A stretch of 64,000 nt of DNA from an uncultured Pelagibacteraceae bacterium (GTDB taxonomy: Bacteria > Pseudomonadota > Alphaproteobacteria > Pelagibacterales > Pelagibacteraceae): NCBI GenBank assembly GCA_902630945.1, contig CACOWV010000002.1, forward strand, positions 1-64,000, read 5' to 3'. The notes under the pieces were generated by a model, which did no database searches, was not told where the DNA came from, and saw only the letters and a list, made by a program, of their open reading frames with translations. Positions within the stretch are counted from its first letter, which is position 1. The number at the start of each line of letters is the position of its first letter. The position numbers were made by a program, and so were the translations under genes. This document shows, in pieces, positions 45,930 to 55,147 of this stretch.

Positions 45930-47315
45930 TTAAGATGCCGCTTGAATAGCATTTTTAGAATAGCTGCTATTCTTTTTTATCTCATCTGATATTAAAAAAG
46001 CTAGCTCCAAAGCTTGATCTGCATTAAGTCTAGGATCACAGTGAGTGTGATATCTACTTGATAAATCCTGGTCTTGTATATTTTTTGCTCCTCCAGTGCA
46101 TTCTGTTACATTCTGACCAGTCATCTCAATATGCAATCCACCAGCATAAGATCCTTCACTTTGATGAACTGCAAATACATCTTTAACTTCTTTTAATACA
46201 TTATTGAAACGTCTTGTTTTAAAACCAGTCGTTGATTTTATTGTGTTTCCATGCATTGGGTCACAAGACCAAATCACGTTAACACCTTCTTTTTTAATGC
46301 CTCTGATAAGCTTTGGTAAATATTTTTCAACGCTGTCATGACCAAATCTTGAAATCAAAGTAATCTTACCTTTTTCATTTTTTGGATTTATTAAATTACA
46401 AATCTTTACTATTTCATCAGGTTTGCTTGTTGGACCACATTTAATTCCAATAGGATTTTCAATACCTCTACAATATTCAACATGTCCCCCATCTAATTGT
46501 CTTGTTCTATCACCTATCCAAACAAAATGTGCTGATGTTGCATGGTGTTCACCAGTAGTTGAATCAATTCTTGTCATGCATTCTTCAAAGGGTAAATGTA
46601 GAGCTTCATGTGATGTCCAAAAATTTACCGTCTTAAGTCTTCTGTTAAAATCTGAATTAATTCCACAAGCATCCATAAATGCTAAAGCATCTGCAATTTT
46701 ATCTTCAAGTTCTTTAAATTTTTTTGCTTGAGGACTTTTTTTAATATAACCCAAATTCCATAAATGTACTTTTTTTAAATCTGCAAATCCACCATGAGAA
46801 AATGCTCTTAAAAGATTTAATGTTGATGCTGATTGTGAATAAGCTTTAAAAAGTCTTTTTGGATCATATTTTCTTGCCTTCTCACTAAACTCTATTCCAT
46901 TAACATTATCACCAAGATAACTTGGGAGCTCTATATCACCTTGCTTTTCAGTTGGTGCACTTCTTGGCTTTGCAAACTGACCAGCAATTCTTCCTAGTTT
47001 AATTACAGGTAATGATGCAGAGTAAGTTAAAACTAAAGACATCTGTAAGATAACTTTAAAAGTATCTCTTATATTGTCAGGATTAAATTCAGCAAAACTT
47101 TCAGCACAATCACCTCCTTGAAGCAAGAATGCCTTACCATCTACCACATCAGATAATTGTTGTTTTAAATGTCTGGTTTCACCAGCAAATACAAGTGGAG
47201 GGAAAGTTTTAATCTTATTTAAAACTTGATCCAATTCTTTTTTATCCGGATATTCCGGAATATGTTTTACTGGATGTTTTCTCCAACTGTTAATTTTCCA
47301 ATTTTTCATATTCAA
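45930..47315 (-). CDS. 3-deoxy-7-phosphoheptulonate synthase, class II
   Basis: A 461-residue plant-type (class II) DAHP synthase, first enzyme of the shikimate pathway. Motifs include FLLQGGDCAESFAEF (about residues 82-96), RIAGQFAKPRS, SGIEN-like CRGIENPIGIKCGPTSKPDE, WSCDPMHGNT and HYDPRLN-like THCDPRLNADQALELAF. The first Met codons are two residues apart. It lies between glmS and nadE. Class II enzymes share no obvious similarity with E. coli AroG/F/H. Confidence 0.93.
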   Translation of the reverse strand: MNMKNWKINSWRKHPVKHIPEYPDKKELDQVLNKIKTFPPLVFAGETRHLKQQLSDVVDGKAFLLQGGDCAESFAEFNPDNIRDTFKVILQMSLVLTYSASLPVIKLGRIAGQFAKPRSAPTEKQGDIELPSYLGDNVNGIEFSEKARKYDPKRLFKAYSQSASTLNLLRAFSHGGFADLKKVHLWNLGYIKKSPQAKKFKELEDKIADALAFMDACGINSDFNRRLKTVNFWTSHEALHLPFEECMTRIDSTTGEHHATSAHFVWIGDRTRQLDGGHVEYCRGIENPIGIKCGPTSKPDEIVKICNLINPKNEKGKITLISRFGHDSVEKYLPKLIRGIKKEGVNVIWSCDPMHGNTIKSTTGFKTRRFNNVLKEVKDVFAVHQSEGSYAGGLHIEMTGQNVTECTGGAKNIQDQDLSSRYHTHCDPRLNADQALELAFLISDEIKKNSSYSKNAIQAAS

Positions 47316-47344
47316 CTCAGAATTGTTGTATCAGAGTTTTTTTT

Positions 47345-49165
47345 TTATTCAACGGTTACAGATTTAGCTAAATTTCTAGGCTTATCTATGTCATAACCTT
47401 TTTTTAAAGCTGAATAATAAGCTAGTTTTTGAAGAGGTATTGTTAAAAGAAAAGGTAATAAATCCTCATTTGTACTCTCAACCTCTATAGTTTCCCAAAT
47501 ATTTTCGGAAATTATCTCGTCAGAACTTTTATTAGTAATCAATAAAACTTTAGCTCCTCGCGCTATAACTTCCTGCATATTTGAAATTGTTTTTTTATAA
47601 TAATTATCTCTAGGCGCTAAAACTACTACAGGCATACCTTCCTCGATTAATGCCAAAGGTCCATGTTTCATCTCTCCAGCTGGATAACCTTCAGCATGAA
47701 TGTATGATAGTTCTTTTAATTTAAGTGCACCTTCTAATGCAATTGGATAAGAAAAACCTCTTCCTAAAAACATAGAGCCTTTAGCTTGATTGAATGTGTT
47801 AGATACATTTTGAATTTTGTTATCTGTTAATAAAGTTCTTTCAACTAATTTTGGTAATTCTTTAAGATATTTTAATTTTTGGCTAAGTTTTTCTTTTTTT
47901 ATATCACCTCTTAGCAATGCTAATTTTAGGGCTAAAATATAAAGAATAAGAATTTGACCTAAAAAGGCTTTAGTTGATGCAACTCCTATTTCTGTACCAC
48001 AATGAATAGGCAAAACAAACTCGGAGTCTCTCGCTATAGAACTTTCGATAACATTAACAACAGCGCAAGTTTTCATTCCATTTTTATTACAGATATCTAG
48101 TGCCGCATAAGTATCTGCCGTCTCACCAGATTGTGAAACAAAAACATATAGGTTGTCTTTTTTAAATCTATTTTTTCTATATCTAAATTCTGAGGCTATA
48201 TCTACATTTACATCAAGAGATGTTAATTCCTCAAACCAATATTTAGCCATTAAACACGAATGATATGCTGTTCCACAGCCAATTAAAGTAACTGAAGAAA
48301 TTTCATCTTTCTTCCACGGAATATTATAAATGTTAATATCATTATTAGTCGTATCAATATATTCTTTAATTCCATTTTTAAGAGTGATTGGCTGTTCTTC
48401 GATTTCTTTTGCCATAAAATGTTTGTAGTCACCTTTATCGTATTTTTCTTCCTCACTAGATAATTCCAATACTTTTTTGTTAACTTTAGTTCCATCTTCA
48501 CTAAAAAATTCTACATGATCTTTTTTAATAATACAAAATTCACCGTCGTTTAAATATGTAATTTTATTTGTCATTGATTTAAGTGCATAAGAATCTGATC
48601 CCAAGTAATTTTCATTTGGTCCATACCCTACTGCTAAAGGTGATCCTCTTCTTGCACCTACAATTAAATCAGGTTTATCTTTAAATAAAATTCCTAATGC
48701 AAAACTTCCATGAAGAGCTTCTAGAGTTTTCTTAATTGAGTTAACTATATTTTCTGTTTTTAAATTTTCAGTTATAAGGTGAACAATTACCTCTGTATCA
48801 GTTTGAGATTTAAATTTATGACCTTTGCTAACTAAAAATTTTTTTAATAGCGTAGAATTTTCGATTATACCATTATGAACAACTGACACATTTTGAGAAG
48901 AATGAGGATGTGCATTGACACTATTTGGTAAACCATGTGTTGCCCATCTGACATGTCCTATACCAATAGTTCCCTCCATATTTTGAACTAAAGAATTTTT
49001 TTCTAAATTGTCTACCCTACCTTCAGATTTTATTTCATTAATTAAACCATTTGAAAGGGTTGCTATACCCGCTGAATCATAACCCCTATATTCTAATTTT
49101 TTTAAAGAATTAATAATTGTCGCTGATACTGATTTATTGCTATTGATACCTATAATTCCACACAT
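47345..49165 (-). CDS. glmS: Glucosamine-6-phosphate synthase
   Basis: A 606-residue GlmS. The glutaminase domain begins MCGIIGI with nucleophile Cys2 and has LEYRGYDSAGIA, GHVRWATHG and SQTDTEVI. The isomerase domain has two SIS repeats (VSQSGETADTYAAL; the second with GSMFLGRGFSYPIALEGALKLKELSYIHAEGYPAGEMKHGP) and ends DKPRNLAKSVTVE. It makes GlcN-6-P from fructose-6-P and glutamine. It is 2 bp downstream of the reduced GlmU, so the two form an amino-sugar operon. The leader is too short for a glmS ribozyme. Confidence 0.96.
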   Translation of the reverse strand: MCGIIGINSNKSVSATIINSLKKLEYRGYDSAGIATLSNGLINEIKSEGRVDNLEKNSLVQNMEGTIGIGHVRWATHGLPNSVNAHPHSSQNVSVVHNGIIENSTLLKKFLVSKGHKFKSQTDTEVIVHLITENLKTENIVNSIKKTLEALHGSFALGILFKDKPDLIVGARRGSPLAVGYGPNENYLGSDSYALKSMTNKITYLNDGEFCIIKKDHVEFFSEDGTKVNKKVLELSSEEEKYDKGDYKHFMAKEIEEQPITLKNGIKEYIDTTNNDINIYNIPWKKDEISSVTLIGCGTAYHSCLMAKYWFEELTSLDVNVDIASEFRYRKNRFKKDNLYVFVSQSGETADTYAALDICNKNGMKTCAVVNVIESSIARDSEFVLPIHCGTEIGVASTKAFLGQILILYILALKLALLRGDIKKEKLSQKLKYLKELPKLVERTLLTDNKIQNVSNTFNQAKGSMFLGRGFSYPIALEGALKLKELSYIHAEGYPAGEMKHGPLALIEEGMPVVVLAPRDNYYKKTISNMQEVIARGAKVLLITNKSSDEIISENIWETIEVESTNEDLLPFLLTIPLQKLAYYSALKKGYDIDKPRNLAKSVTVE

Positions 49166-49167
49166 GA

Positions 49168-49785
49168 TTATTTTCTTTTATAGTTTTTAACTTCAGTTTG
49201 TAAACTTCTTGTTAATGCTAAAGATTTCTTTCTAACATTTTTTGTAATTACCGAACCAGCACCAACTGTGCTGCCATCCTCAATTTTCACTGGTGCTACT
49301 AGGGAAGAATTTGATCCAATAAACACATTATTTTTAATTATAGTTTTACTTTTTTTAAATCCATCAAAATTACAAGTAATTGTTCCAGCACCAATATTTA
49401 CTGATTGACCAATCGTACTATCGCCAATATAGGTTAAATGGCTTGCCTTAGATTTTTTTCCAATAATACTTTTTTTTATCTCAACAAAATTTCCAATTTT
49501 AGATCCCTCTTTTAAAATTGTGCCAGGTCTTATTCTTGCATAAGGACCAATATCAACTTTATTTTCCACTTTACATTTTTCCAAGTGTGAAAAAGATTTT
49601 ATAGTAACATTATTACCAATTTTTACTTTTAAACCAATTACAACATAAGGTTCGATAGTTACATTTTTTCCAATTTTTGTATCCTTCGAAAAAAAAATTG
49701 TTTCAGGTCCTATCATTTTAACACCCAATTTTAAGAATTTTTTTCTTAAGTGAGTTTGGGTATTATTTGAATTTGTTTGTTTCAT
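49168..49785 (-). CDS. glmU: GlmU acetyltransferase half only (left-handed beta-helix)
   Basis: A 205-residue protein matching just the C-terminal domain of bifunctional GlmU. It begins at the interdomain linker ([20 protein letters not shown]) and continues with hexapeptide repeats. The catalytic His segment [32 protein letters not shown] and [19 protein letters not shown] are intact. It should acetylate GlcN-1-P using acetyl-CoA. The N-terminal uridyltransferase domain (about 230 residues) is missing, and no remnant lies upstream, where the divergent gph begins. Uridylation must be done by another gene. Confidence 0.87.
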   Translation of the reverse strand: MKQTNSNNTQTHLRKKFLKLGVKMIGPETIFFSKDTKIGKNVTIEPYVVIGLKVKIGNNVTIKSFSHLEKCKVENKVDIGPYARIRPGTILKEGSKIGNFVEIKKSIIGKKSKASHLTYIGDSTIGQSVNIGAGTITCNFDGFKKSKTIIKNNVFIGSNSSLVAPVKIEDGSTVGAGSVITKNVRKKSLALTRSLQTEVKNYKRK

Positions 49786-49856
49786 ATTTGAAAATCTTTA
49801 TATTAAGTATATACCTTTCTTAATTCACAAAATATTTCTTAAAAATACTTTTGATT

Positions 49857-50540
49857 ATGAAACAAAAATTTACAATTCTTTTTGATCTAGATGGTACATT
49901 GGTTGATACAGCACCTGATTTAATGCGTGCCCACAATCATGTAATGAAACAATTTGGATATCCTACAAAATCAACTGAAGAAATTAGAAATTTAGTAGGT
50001 CAAGGTGCTGGAGCAATGCTTGGTAGATCAATTTGGGGTCAAGCCAAAAAAGAATTTGGTAAAGTTCAAGATGAAAATAAAAAAAAAGAAATGGTCAAAG
50101 AATTTGTTAATTATTATGGAAAAAATATTGTTAATGAAAGTACATTAATTGATGGTGTTAAAGAATTTTTGATTTGGGCAAAAAAAGAAAATATCTCCAT
50201 GGCTGTATGTACAAATAAACAAGAACACTTATCGATTGATCTTCTAAAGAAAATAGGAATTTATGATTTCTTTGAATATGTTGCTGGACATAACACATTT
50301 GATTACTGTAAGCCTGATCCTAGACATTTAACTTCAGTTATAGAAATATTAGATGGTGATATAAAAAAATCTTTAATGATTGGCGATAGTGAAACAGATG
50401 CTAATGCGGCTAAAGCAGCAGGGATACCTATTATCTTATTAGAGGATGGATATACTGAAAAAAATACAACCGAAATTTATCATAATCACCTGGTAAAAGA
50501 CTTTGTAAATATAGAAAAAATTGTAGCAAAATATCTTTAA
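49857..50540 (+). CDS. gph: Phosphoglycolate phosphatase-like HAD hydrolase
   Basis: A 227-residue HAD phosphatase. Motif I is ILFDLDGTLVDTAPDL (about residues 6-21), motif II AVCTNK, motif III the Lys in CKPDP, and motif IV MIGDSETDANAAKAAG (about 173-188). A helical cap follows motif I. The ATG at 49857 is chosen over an in-frame TTG at 49851. It matches Gph, which removes phosphoglycolate, but HAD specificity cannot be fixed by sequence alone. It diverges from the GlmU gene and precedes prpD by 54 bp. Confidence 0.82.
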   Translation: MKQKFTILFDLDGTLVDTAPDLMRAHNHVMKQFGYPTKSTEEIRNLVGQGAGAMLGRSIWGQAKKEFGKVQDENKKKEMVKEFVNYYGKNIVNESTLIDGVKEFLIWAKKENISMAVCTNKQEHLSIDLLKKIGIYDFFEYVAGHNTFDYCKPDPRHLTSVIEILDGDIKKSLMIGDSETDANAAKAAGIPIILLEDGYTEKNTTEIYHNHLVKDFVNIEKIVAKYL

Positions 50541-50569
50541 TATTGATTATTTTTTTTTAACTATTACAA

Positions 50570-50589
50570 CCTAATTCGTTAATTAGGAG
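50570..50589 (+). promoter_or_regulatory. Palindrome overlapping the prpD Shine-Dalgarno site
   Basis: CCTAATT (50570-50576) and AATTAGG (50581-50587) form a perfect 7-bp inverted repeat around CGTT. The right arm supplies AGG of the Shine-Dalgarno AGGAG (50585-50589), 5 nt before the TTG start of prpD. As RNA the hairpin would hide the ribosome-binding site. As DNA it could be an operator for a dimeric regulator. Either role is inference. Confidence 0.55.
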
Positions 50590-50594
50590 TTATT

Positions 50595-52097
50595 TTGATT
50601 GTCCATAAAGTAAAAGTTTATCCATCTAAAATTCATTTACCAAAAAAAAATCAACTTGCTTGGAAAATTGCTGAGATAGCAAGTGATTATTCAAGATTAG
50701 ATAAGGAAGCAATAGAAATGGTAATAAATAGAATTATCGATAACGCTTCTGTTGCTATTGCCTCTCTAAATAGAAAACCTGTTATCTCATCAAGAGAGAT
50801 GGCTATGAAACATTTTAGAAAAAATGGTGCTACTTTATTTGGGGTAAATAGTAAATTAAAGTTTGATTGTGAGTGGGCAGCTTGGTCTAATGGAACAGCT
50901 GTTAGAGAGCTTGACTTTCATGATACTTTTTTAGCAGCTGATTATAGTCATCCAGGAGATAATATCCCTCCCTTAATAAGCGTTGCTCAACAAAATAAAA
51001 AAAGTGGTTTAGATTTATTGAGAGGAATTATAACTGCTTATGAGGTTCAAGTGAATTTGGTTAAGGGAATTTGTTTACATAAACATAAGGTTGATCATAT
51101 TGCTCATTTAGGTCCAAGTGTTGCTGCTGGAATTGGTTCAATGTTAAAATTAAATACTGAAACAATTTATCAAGCTATACAACAGTCATTGCATACTACG
51201 ATTTCCACTAGACAATCTAGAAAAGGCGAAATCTCAAGTTGGAAAGCCTTTGCTCCTGCGCATGCTGGAAAACTTGCTATAGAAGCTGTGGATAGAGTTA
51301 TGCGTGGTGAAGGTGCGCCTAGTCCAATTTATGAAGGTGAAGATAGTGTGATAGCAAGAATTCTTGATGGTAAAAAAGCGTTATATAAAGTTCCTCTACC
51401 TAAAAAAGGCGAAACAAAAAAAGCAATACTTGAAACTTATACAAAAGAATATTCTGCAGAATATCAATCTCAAGCCTTAATTGATTTAGCTAAAAAATTG
51501 AAAAAGAGAGTGAGTAATCTTAATCAAATTAAAAAAATAGATATTTACACTAGTCATCACACTCATTATGTAATTGGGACTGGAGCAAATGACCCTCAAA
51601 AAATGGATCCAAATGCAAGTAGAGAAACTTTAGATCATTCAATAATGTATATATTTGCTGTAGCATTAGAGGATGGAACTTGGCATCATGTAAAATCTTA
51701 TACAAAAGCTAGAGCAAAAAAGAAAAGCACAATTAAAATTTGGAGATCAATCAAGACACATGAGGTTAAAAAATGGACTAAAAAATATCATGATCCAAAC
51801 CCAAAGAAAAAAGCTTTTGGTGCAAAAGTGATCATTACTCTTAAAAATGGAAAAAAAATCACTGAAGAACAAGGCGTTGCTGATGCGCATCCTTATGGGT
51901 TACGTCCATTTAAAAGAGAAAACTATATAAAGAAATTCCTTACCCTTACTGATAATATATTAAATAAAAAAGAAAGTGAAAGATTTTTGAAAATAGTTCA
52001 AAATTTAAGAAAACTAAAACCAGGTCAACTTAACAAACTAAATATAGAAGTTAAGAAAAATAAACTTAAAAGAAATTCAAGAAAAGGAATTTTTTAA
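50595..52097 (+). CDS. prpD: 2-methylcitrate dehydratase
   Basis: A 500-residue MmgE/PrpD-family protein. It dehydrates 2-methylcitrate to 2-methyl-cis-aconitate in propionyl-CoA disposal. Typical segments are [42 protein letters not shown] (about residues 95-137) and [24 protein letters not shown]. The start is TTG, supported by AGGAG 5 nt upstream; no ATG fits the family start. It overlaps prpB by one base, so prpD-prpB-prpC form one operon. Confidence 0.9.
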   Translation: MIVHKVKVYPSKIHLPKKNQLAWKIAEIASDYSRLDKEAIEMVINRIIDNASVAIASLNRKPVISSREMAMKHFRKNGATLFGVNSKLKFDCEWAAWSNGTAVRELDFHDTFLAADYSHPGDNIPPLISVAQQNKKSGLDLLRGIITAYEVQVNLVKGICLHKHKVDHIAHLGPSVAAGIGSMLKLNTETIYQAIQQSLHTTISTRQSRKGEISSWKAFAPAHAGKLAIEAVDRVMRGEGAPSPIYEGEDSVIARILDGKKALYKVPLPKKGETKKAILETYTKEYSAEYQSQALIDLAKKLKKRVSNLNQIKKIDIYTSHHTHYVIGTGANDPQKMDPNASRETLDHSIMYIFAVALEDGTWHHVKSYTKARAKKKSTIKIWRSIKTHEVKKWTKKYHDPNPKKKAFGAKVIITLKNGKKITEEQGVADAHPYGLRPFKRENYIKKFLTLTDNILNKKESERFLKIVQNLRKLKPGQLNKLNIEVKKNKLKRNSRKGIF

Positions 52098-52993
52098 TGC
52101 ATTTTGTTAAAAAAGAACCAGCTCAAAAAAGAAAAGATTTTGTTAATAAGTTAAAATCAAAAAAAATTTTAAGAGTTCCAGGTGCTTATAATCCTCTAAC
52201 TGCAAAATTAATTGAAGAAATTGGTTATGATGCAGTTTATGTTTCCGGTGGTGTAATGGCAAATGATCTTGGTTTTCCTGATATTGGTTTAACAACATTA
52301 CAAGATGTAAGTACTCGATCATATTTAATTTCAAGAGTAACTAATCTTCCAACAGTTGTTGATATAGATACTGGATTTAAGTCATGTAAAGAAACAATTG
52401 AAACTTTTGAAGAATTTGGAATTACTGCTGTACACTTAGAAGATCAAATAGAGAGAAAAAGATGTGGCCATTTAGATAATAAAGAACTGATTTCAACTGA
52501 AACCATGGTTAAAAAAATTAAAGAATGTGTATCTGCAAAAAAAGATGAAAATTTTAAAATCATTGCTAGATCAGATGCTAAAAGTGTAGAAGGAATTGAT
52601 AAAATGATTGACAGATGTAAAGCTTATGTTGATGCGGGTGCTGAGATAGTTTTTCCAGAAGCTTTAGAAAATGAGAAAGATTTTGAGAAAGTTAGGAAAG
52701 ATCTGTCATGCTACTTGCTCGCGAACATGACAGAGTTTGGTAAATCAAAATTATTTAATTATAAAGAATTAGAACAATTTGGTTATAATATTGTTATTTA
52801 TCCTGTTACAACCCAAAGATTAGCAATGAAAAATGTTGAAGATGGATTGAGAGACATTTATGCAAATGGACATCAAAATAATGTTATTGATAAAATGCAA
52901 ACTAGAAAACGATTATATGAACTTGTTGATTACGAAAAATATAATAGTTTAGACGAAAAAATATATAATTTTAGTACTGAGGGTCATGAATAA
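52097..52993 (+). CDS. prpB: 2-methylisocitrate lyase
   Basis: A 298-residue isocitrate-lyase/PEP-mutase-fold enzyme that splits 2-methylisocitrate into pyruvate and succinate. It has RVPGAYNPLTAKLIEEIGYDAVYVSGGVMAND, metal ligands in VDIDTGF, and the catalytic-Cys motif KRCGHLDNKE (about residues 121-130; KKCGH in most relatives). AGAEIVFPEAL lies further on. Stops and starts overlap with prpD and prpC by one base. Confidence 0.93.
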   Translation: MHFVKKEPAQKRKDFVNKLKSKKILRVPGAYNPLTAKLIEEIGYDAVYVSGGVMANDLGFPDIGLTTLQDVSTRSYLISRVTNLPTVVDIDTGFKSCKETIETFEEFGITAVHLEDQIERKRCGHLDNKELISTETMVKKIKECVSAKKDENFKIIARSDAKSVEGIDKMIDRCKAYVDAGAEIVFPEALENEKDFEKVRKDLSCYLLANMTEFGKSKLFNYKELEQFGYNIVIYPVTTQRLAMKNVEDGLRDIYANGHQNNVIDKMQTRKRLYELVDYEKYNSLDEKIYNFSTEGHE

Positions 52994-54117
52994 TGAGTGA
53001 AGAAATTAAAAAAGGTTTATTAGGCATAGTAGTTGATGAAACAGAAGTTTCAAAAGTTATGCCTGAAATTAATTCTCTTACATATAGAGGATATGCTGCT
53101 CAAGATTTATGTGAATATTGTAAATTTGAGGAGGTTGCCTATTTAATTTTAAATAAAGATCTTCCAAATACTATTCAGCTCAGAAAATTTGAAAAAGAAG
53201 AAAGAAATAACAGAGAACTATCAAAAGATCTTTATTCCATTTTGAAAAAAATGCCAAAAAAATCTCATCCAATGGATGTTGCAAGAACAGCTGTAAGTAT
53301 AATGGGTCTTGAAGACAAAGAAACTATTGACTCCTCACCAGAAGCTAACATGAGAAAGGCAATCAGAATTTTAGCTAAAACACCGACAGCTTTAGCTGCT
53401 TTTTATAGATTGAGAAAAGGTAAAAAAATTATCAAACCTAAAAAAAACTTAAATATTGCCGAGAATTTTTTCTATATGTGCTTTGGAAAAGTACCTCAAA
53501 AGGAAATAGTAAAAGCTTTTGACGTATCTTTAATTTTATATGCAGAACATAGTTTTAATGTATCAACATTTACTGCAAGAACTATAACTAGTAGCTTATC
53601 AGATATACATGGTGCTATTACTGGGGCGATAGCAAGTTTGAAAGGTCCTCTTCATGGTGGTGCTAATGAAGAAGTGATGCATATGATGAATAAAATAAAA
53701 ACACCTAAGAATGCTCTTAAATGGATCAACAATGCTTTAGATAACAAAGATGTTGTGATGGGTTTTGGTCATAGAGTTTATAAATCTGGTGATTCAAGAG
53801 TCCCAACAATGAGAAAATATTTTGCAAAAGTTGCAAAGATTAAAAAAGATAAAAATTTTGAAAAAATTTACGATATTGTTGAAAAGGTAATGATTGAAAG
53901 AAAAAATATACATCCTAATGTTGATTATCCTACTGGACCCACTTATCATTTAATGGGTTTCGACACAGATTTTTTTACACCAATATTTGTTATTTCAAGA
54001 ATTACAGGCTGGTCAGCTCACATTATGGAACAACACGCAGCAAACAAATTAATTAGACCTCTTGCTAGTTACAAAGGTAACCAGCACAGAAAAGTTGTAC
54101 AATTAAATCAAAGATAA
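52993..54117 (+). CDS. prpC: 2-methylcitrate synthase
   Basis: A 374-residue citrate-synthase-family enzyme. It starts EEIKKGLLGIVVDETEVSKVMPEINSLTYRGY, typical of PrpC rather than GltA. Catalytic residues are in YAEHSFNVSTFTAR (His), GFGHRVYKSGDSR (His) and FDTDFFTPIF (Asp). It condenses propionyl-CoA with oxaloacetate. As the last gene of prpDBC it completes the methylcitrate cycle except for the final aconitase step. It is convergent with nrdB, 4 bp apart. Confidence 0.92.
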   Translation: MSEEIKKGLLGIVVDETEVSKVMPEINSLTYRGYAAQDLCEYCKFEEVAYLILNKDLPNTIQLRKFEKEERNNRELSKDLYSILKKMPKKSHPMDVARTAVSIMGLEDKETIDSSPEANMRKAIRILAKTPTALAAFYRLRKGKKIIKPKKNLNIAENFFYMCFGKVPQKEIVKAFDVSLILYAEHSFNVSTFTARTITSSLSDIHGAITGAIASLKGPLHGGANEEVMHMMNKIKTPKNALKWINNALDNKDVVMGFGHRVYKSGDSRVPTMRKYFAKVAKIKKDKNFEKIYDIVEKVMIERKNIHPNVDYPTGPTYHLMGFDTDFFTPIFVISRITGWSAHIMEQHAANKLIRPLASYKGNQHRKVVQLNQR

Positions 54118-54121
54118 AAGT

Positions 54122-55147
54122 TTAGCTAAATGCTTCTACCCAGGTTCCTTGAGTGGATGCCTTAGAATATTCTGTTGCTCGACCTTCAAAGAAGTTCATA
54201 TGCTCAACAGCATTCAACATTGTATCAAGCCATCCTAAAGGATTTTTTTGTACATCATAAATTGGCTCTAAACCTAGTTGAACTAATCTTCTATTTCCAA
54301 TAAATCTAATATAGTCCTTTACTTCTTGAGCAGTTAAACCTTCCATTGGGCCCATCTCAAAAGCTAGATCAATAAATGCATCCTCATGCTCAATTATAGT
54401 TCTGCAAGCTTCATAAAGTTCTTTTTTTAGTTTCGCAGTCCAGATTTCGGGGTTTTCTTTTATGAATTCTTTGAAAATTCTTATCATCGAATTGCAATGA
54501 AGAGTTTCATCTCTCACTGACCAAGTAACGATTTGACCCATACCTTTCATTTTATTGTGTCTAGGAAAATTCAAAAGTATTGCAAAACTTGCAAACAATT
54601 GTAAGCCTTCTGTAAAAGCACTGAATACAGCAACAGTTTTTGCAATATCTTCCTTTGAATTCACATTAAAGCCTTGCATATAATCATATTTATCTTTCAT
54701 CTCTTTATATTTCATGAAAGCAGAATATTCTGACTCAGGCATTCCAATGGTATCTAACAAATGAGAATAAGCAGCAACATGCACTGTTTCCATGGCAGCA
54801 AAAGCTGTCATCATCATTAAAACCTCAGTCGGTTTGAAGACAGTTGTGTAGTGCCTTAAATAACAATTATTTACTTCAACATCTGCTTGAGTAAAAAATC
54901 TGAAAATCTGAGTTAAAAGATTTTTTTCAGGTTGTGACAAGTTTTTTTGCCAATCTCTAACATCATCACCAAGAGGCACCTCTTCCGGCAACCAATGAAT
55001 TCTTTGTTGGGTTAACCATGCATCGTAGCACCACGGATATCTAAATGGTTTGTAAACAGGGTTTTCAACTAGTAAACCCATTTTTTTTGGCTGAATTATT
55101 TCTTTCTTATCAATTTTAATTTTATTTTTTACTGACATGATAGACAC
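54122..55147 (-). CDS. nrdB: Ribonucleotide reductase class Ia beta subunit
   Basis: A 341-residue R2 protein. The di-iron ligands are visible: Asp89 (FTQADVE), Glu120 and His123 (METVHVAAYSHLL), and the second cluster with GLQLFAS and VRDETLHC. The radical tyrosine is Y127 in HVAAYSH. The listed start overlaps nrdA by 19 bp; Met4 at 55138 is an alternative with a 10-bp overlap. It works with NrdA to make dNDPs under aerobic conditions. Confidence 0.94.
   Translation of the reverse strand: MSIMSVKNKIKIDKKEIIQPKKMGLLVENPVYKPFRYPWCYDAWLTQQRIHWLPEEVPLGDDVRDWQKNLSQPEKNLLTQIFRFFTQADVEVNNCYLRHYTTVFKPTEVLMMMTAFAAMETVHVAAYSHLLDTIGMPESEYSAFMKYKEMKDKYDYMQGFNVNSKEDIAKTVAVFSAFTEGLQLFASFAILLNFPRHNKMKGMGQIVTWSVRDETLHCNSMIRIFKEFIKENPEIWTAKLKKELYEACRTIIEHEDAFIDLAFEMGPMEGLTAQEVKDYIRFIGNRRLVQLGLEPIYDVQKNPLGWLDTMLNAVEHMNFFEGRATEYSKASTQGTWVEAFS

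Noticed and set aside
47345..49165. A glmS ribozyme or riboswitch before glmS
   Set aside because: Only 2 bp separate glmS from the upstream glmU-type gene, leaving no room for such an element.
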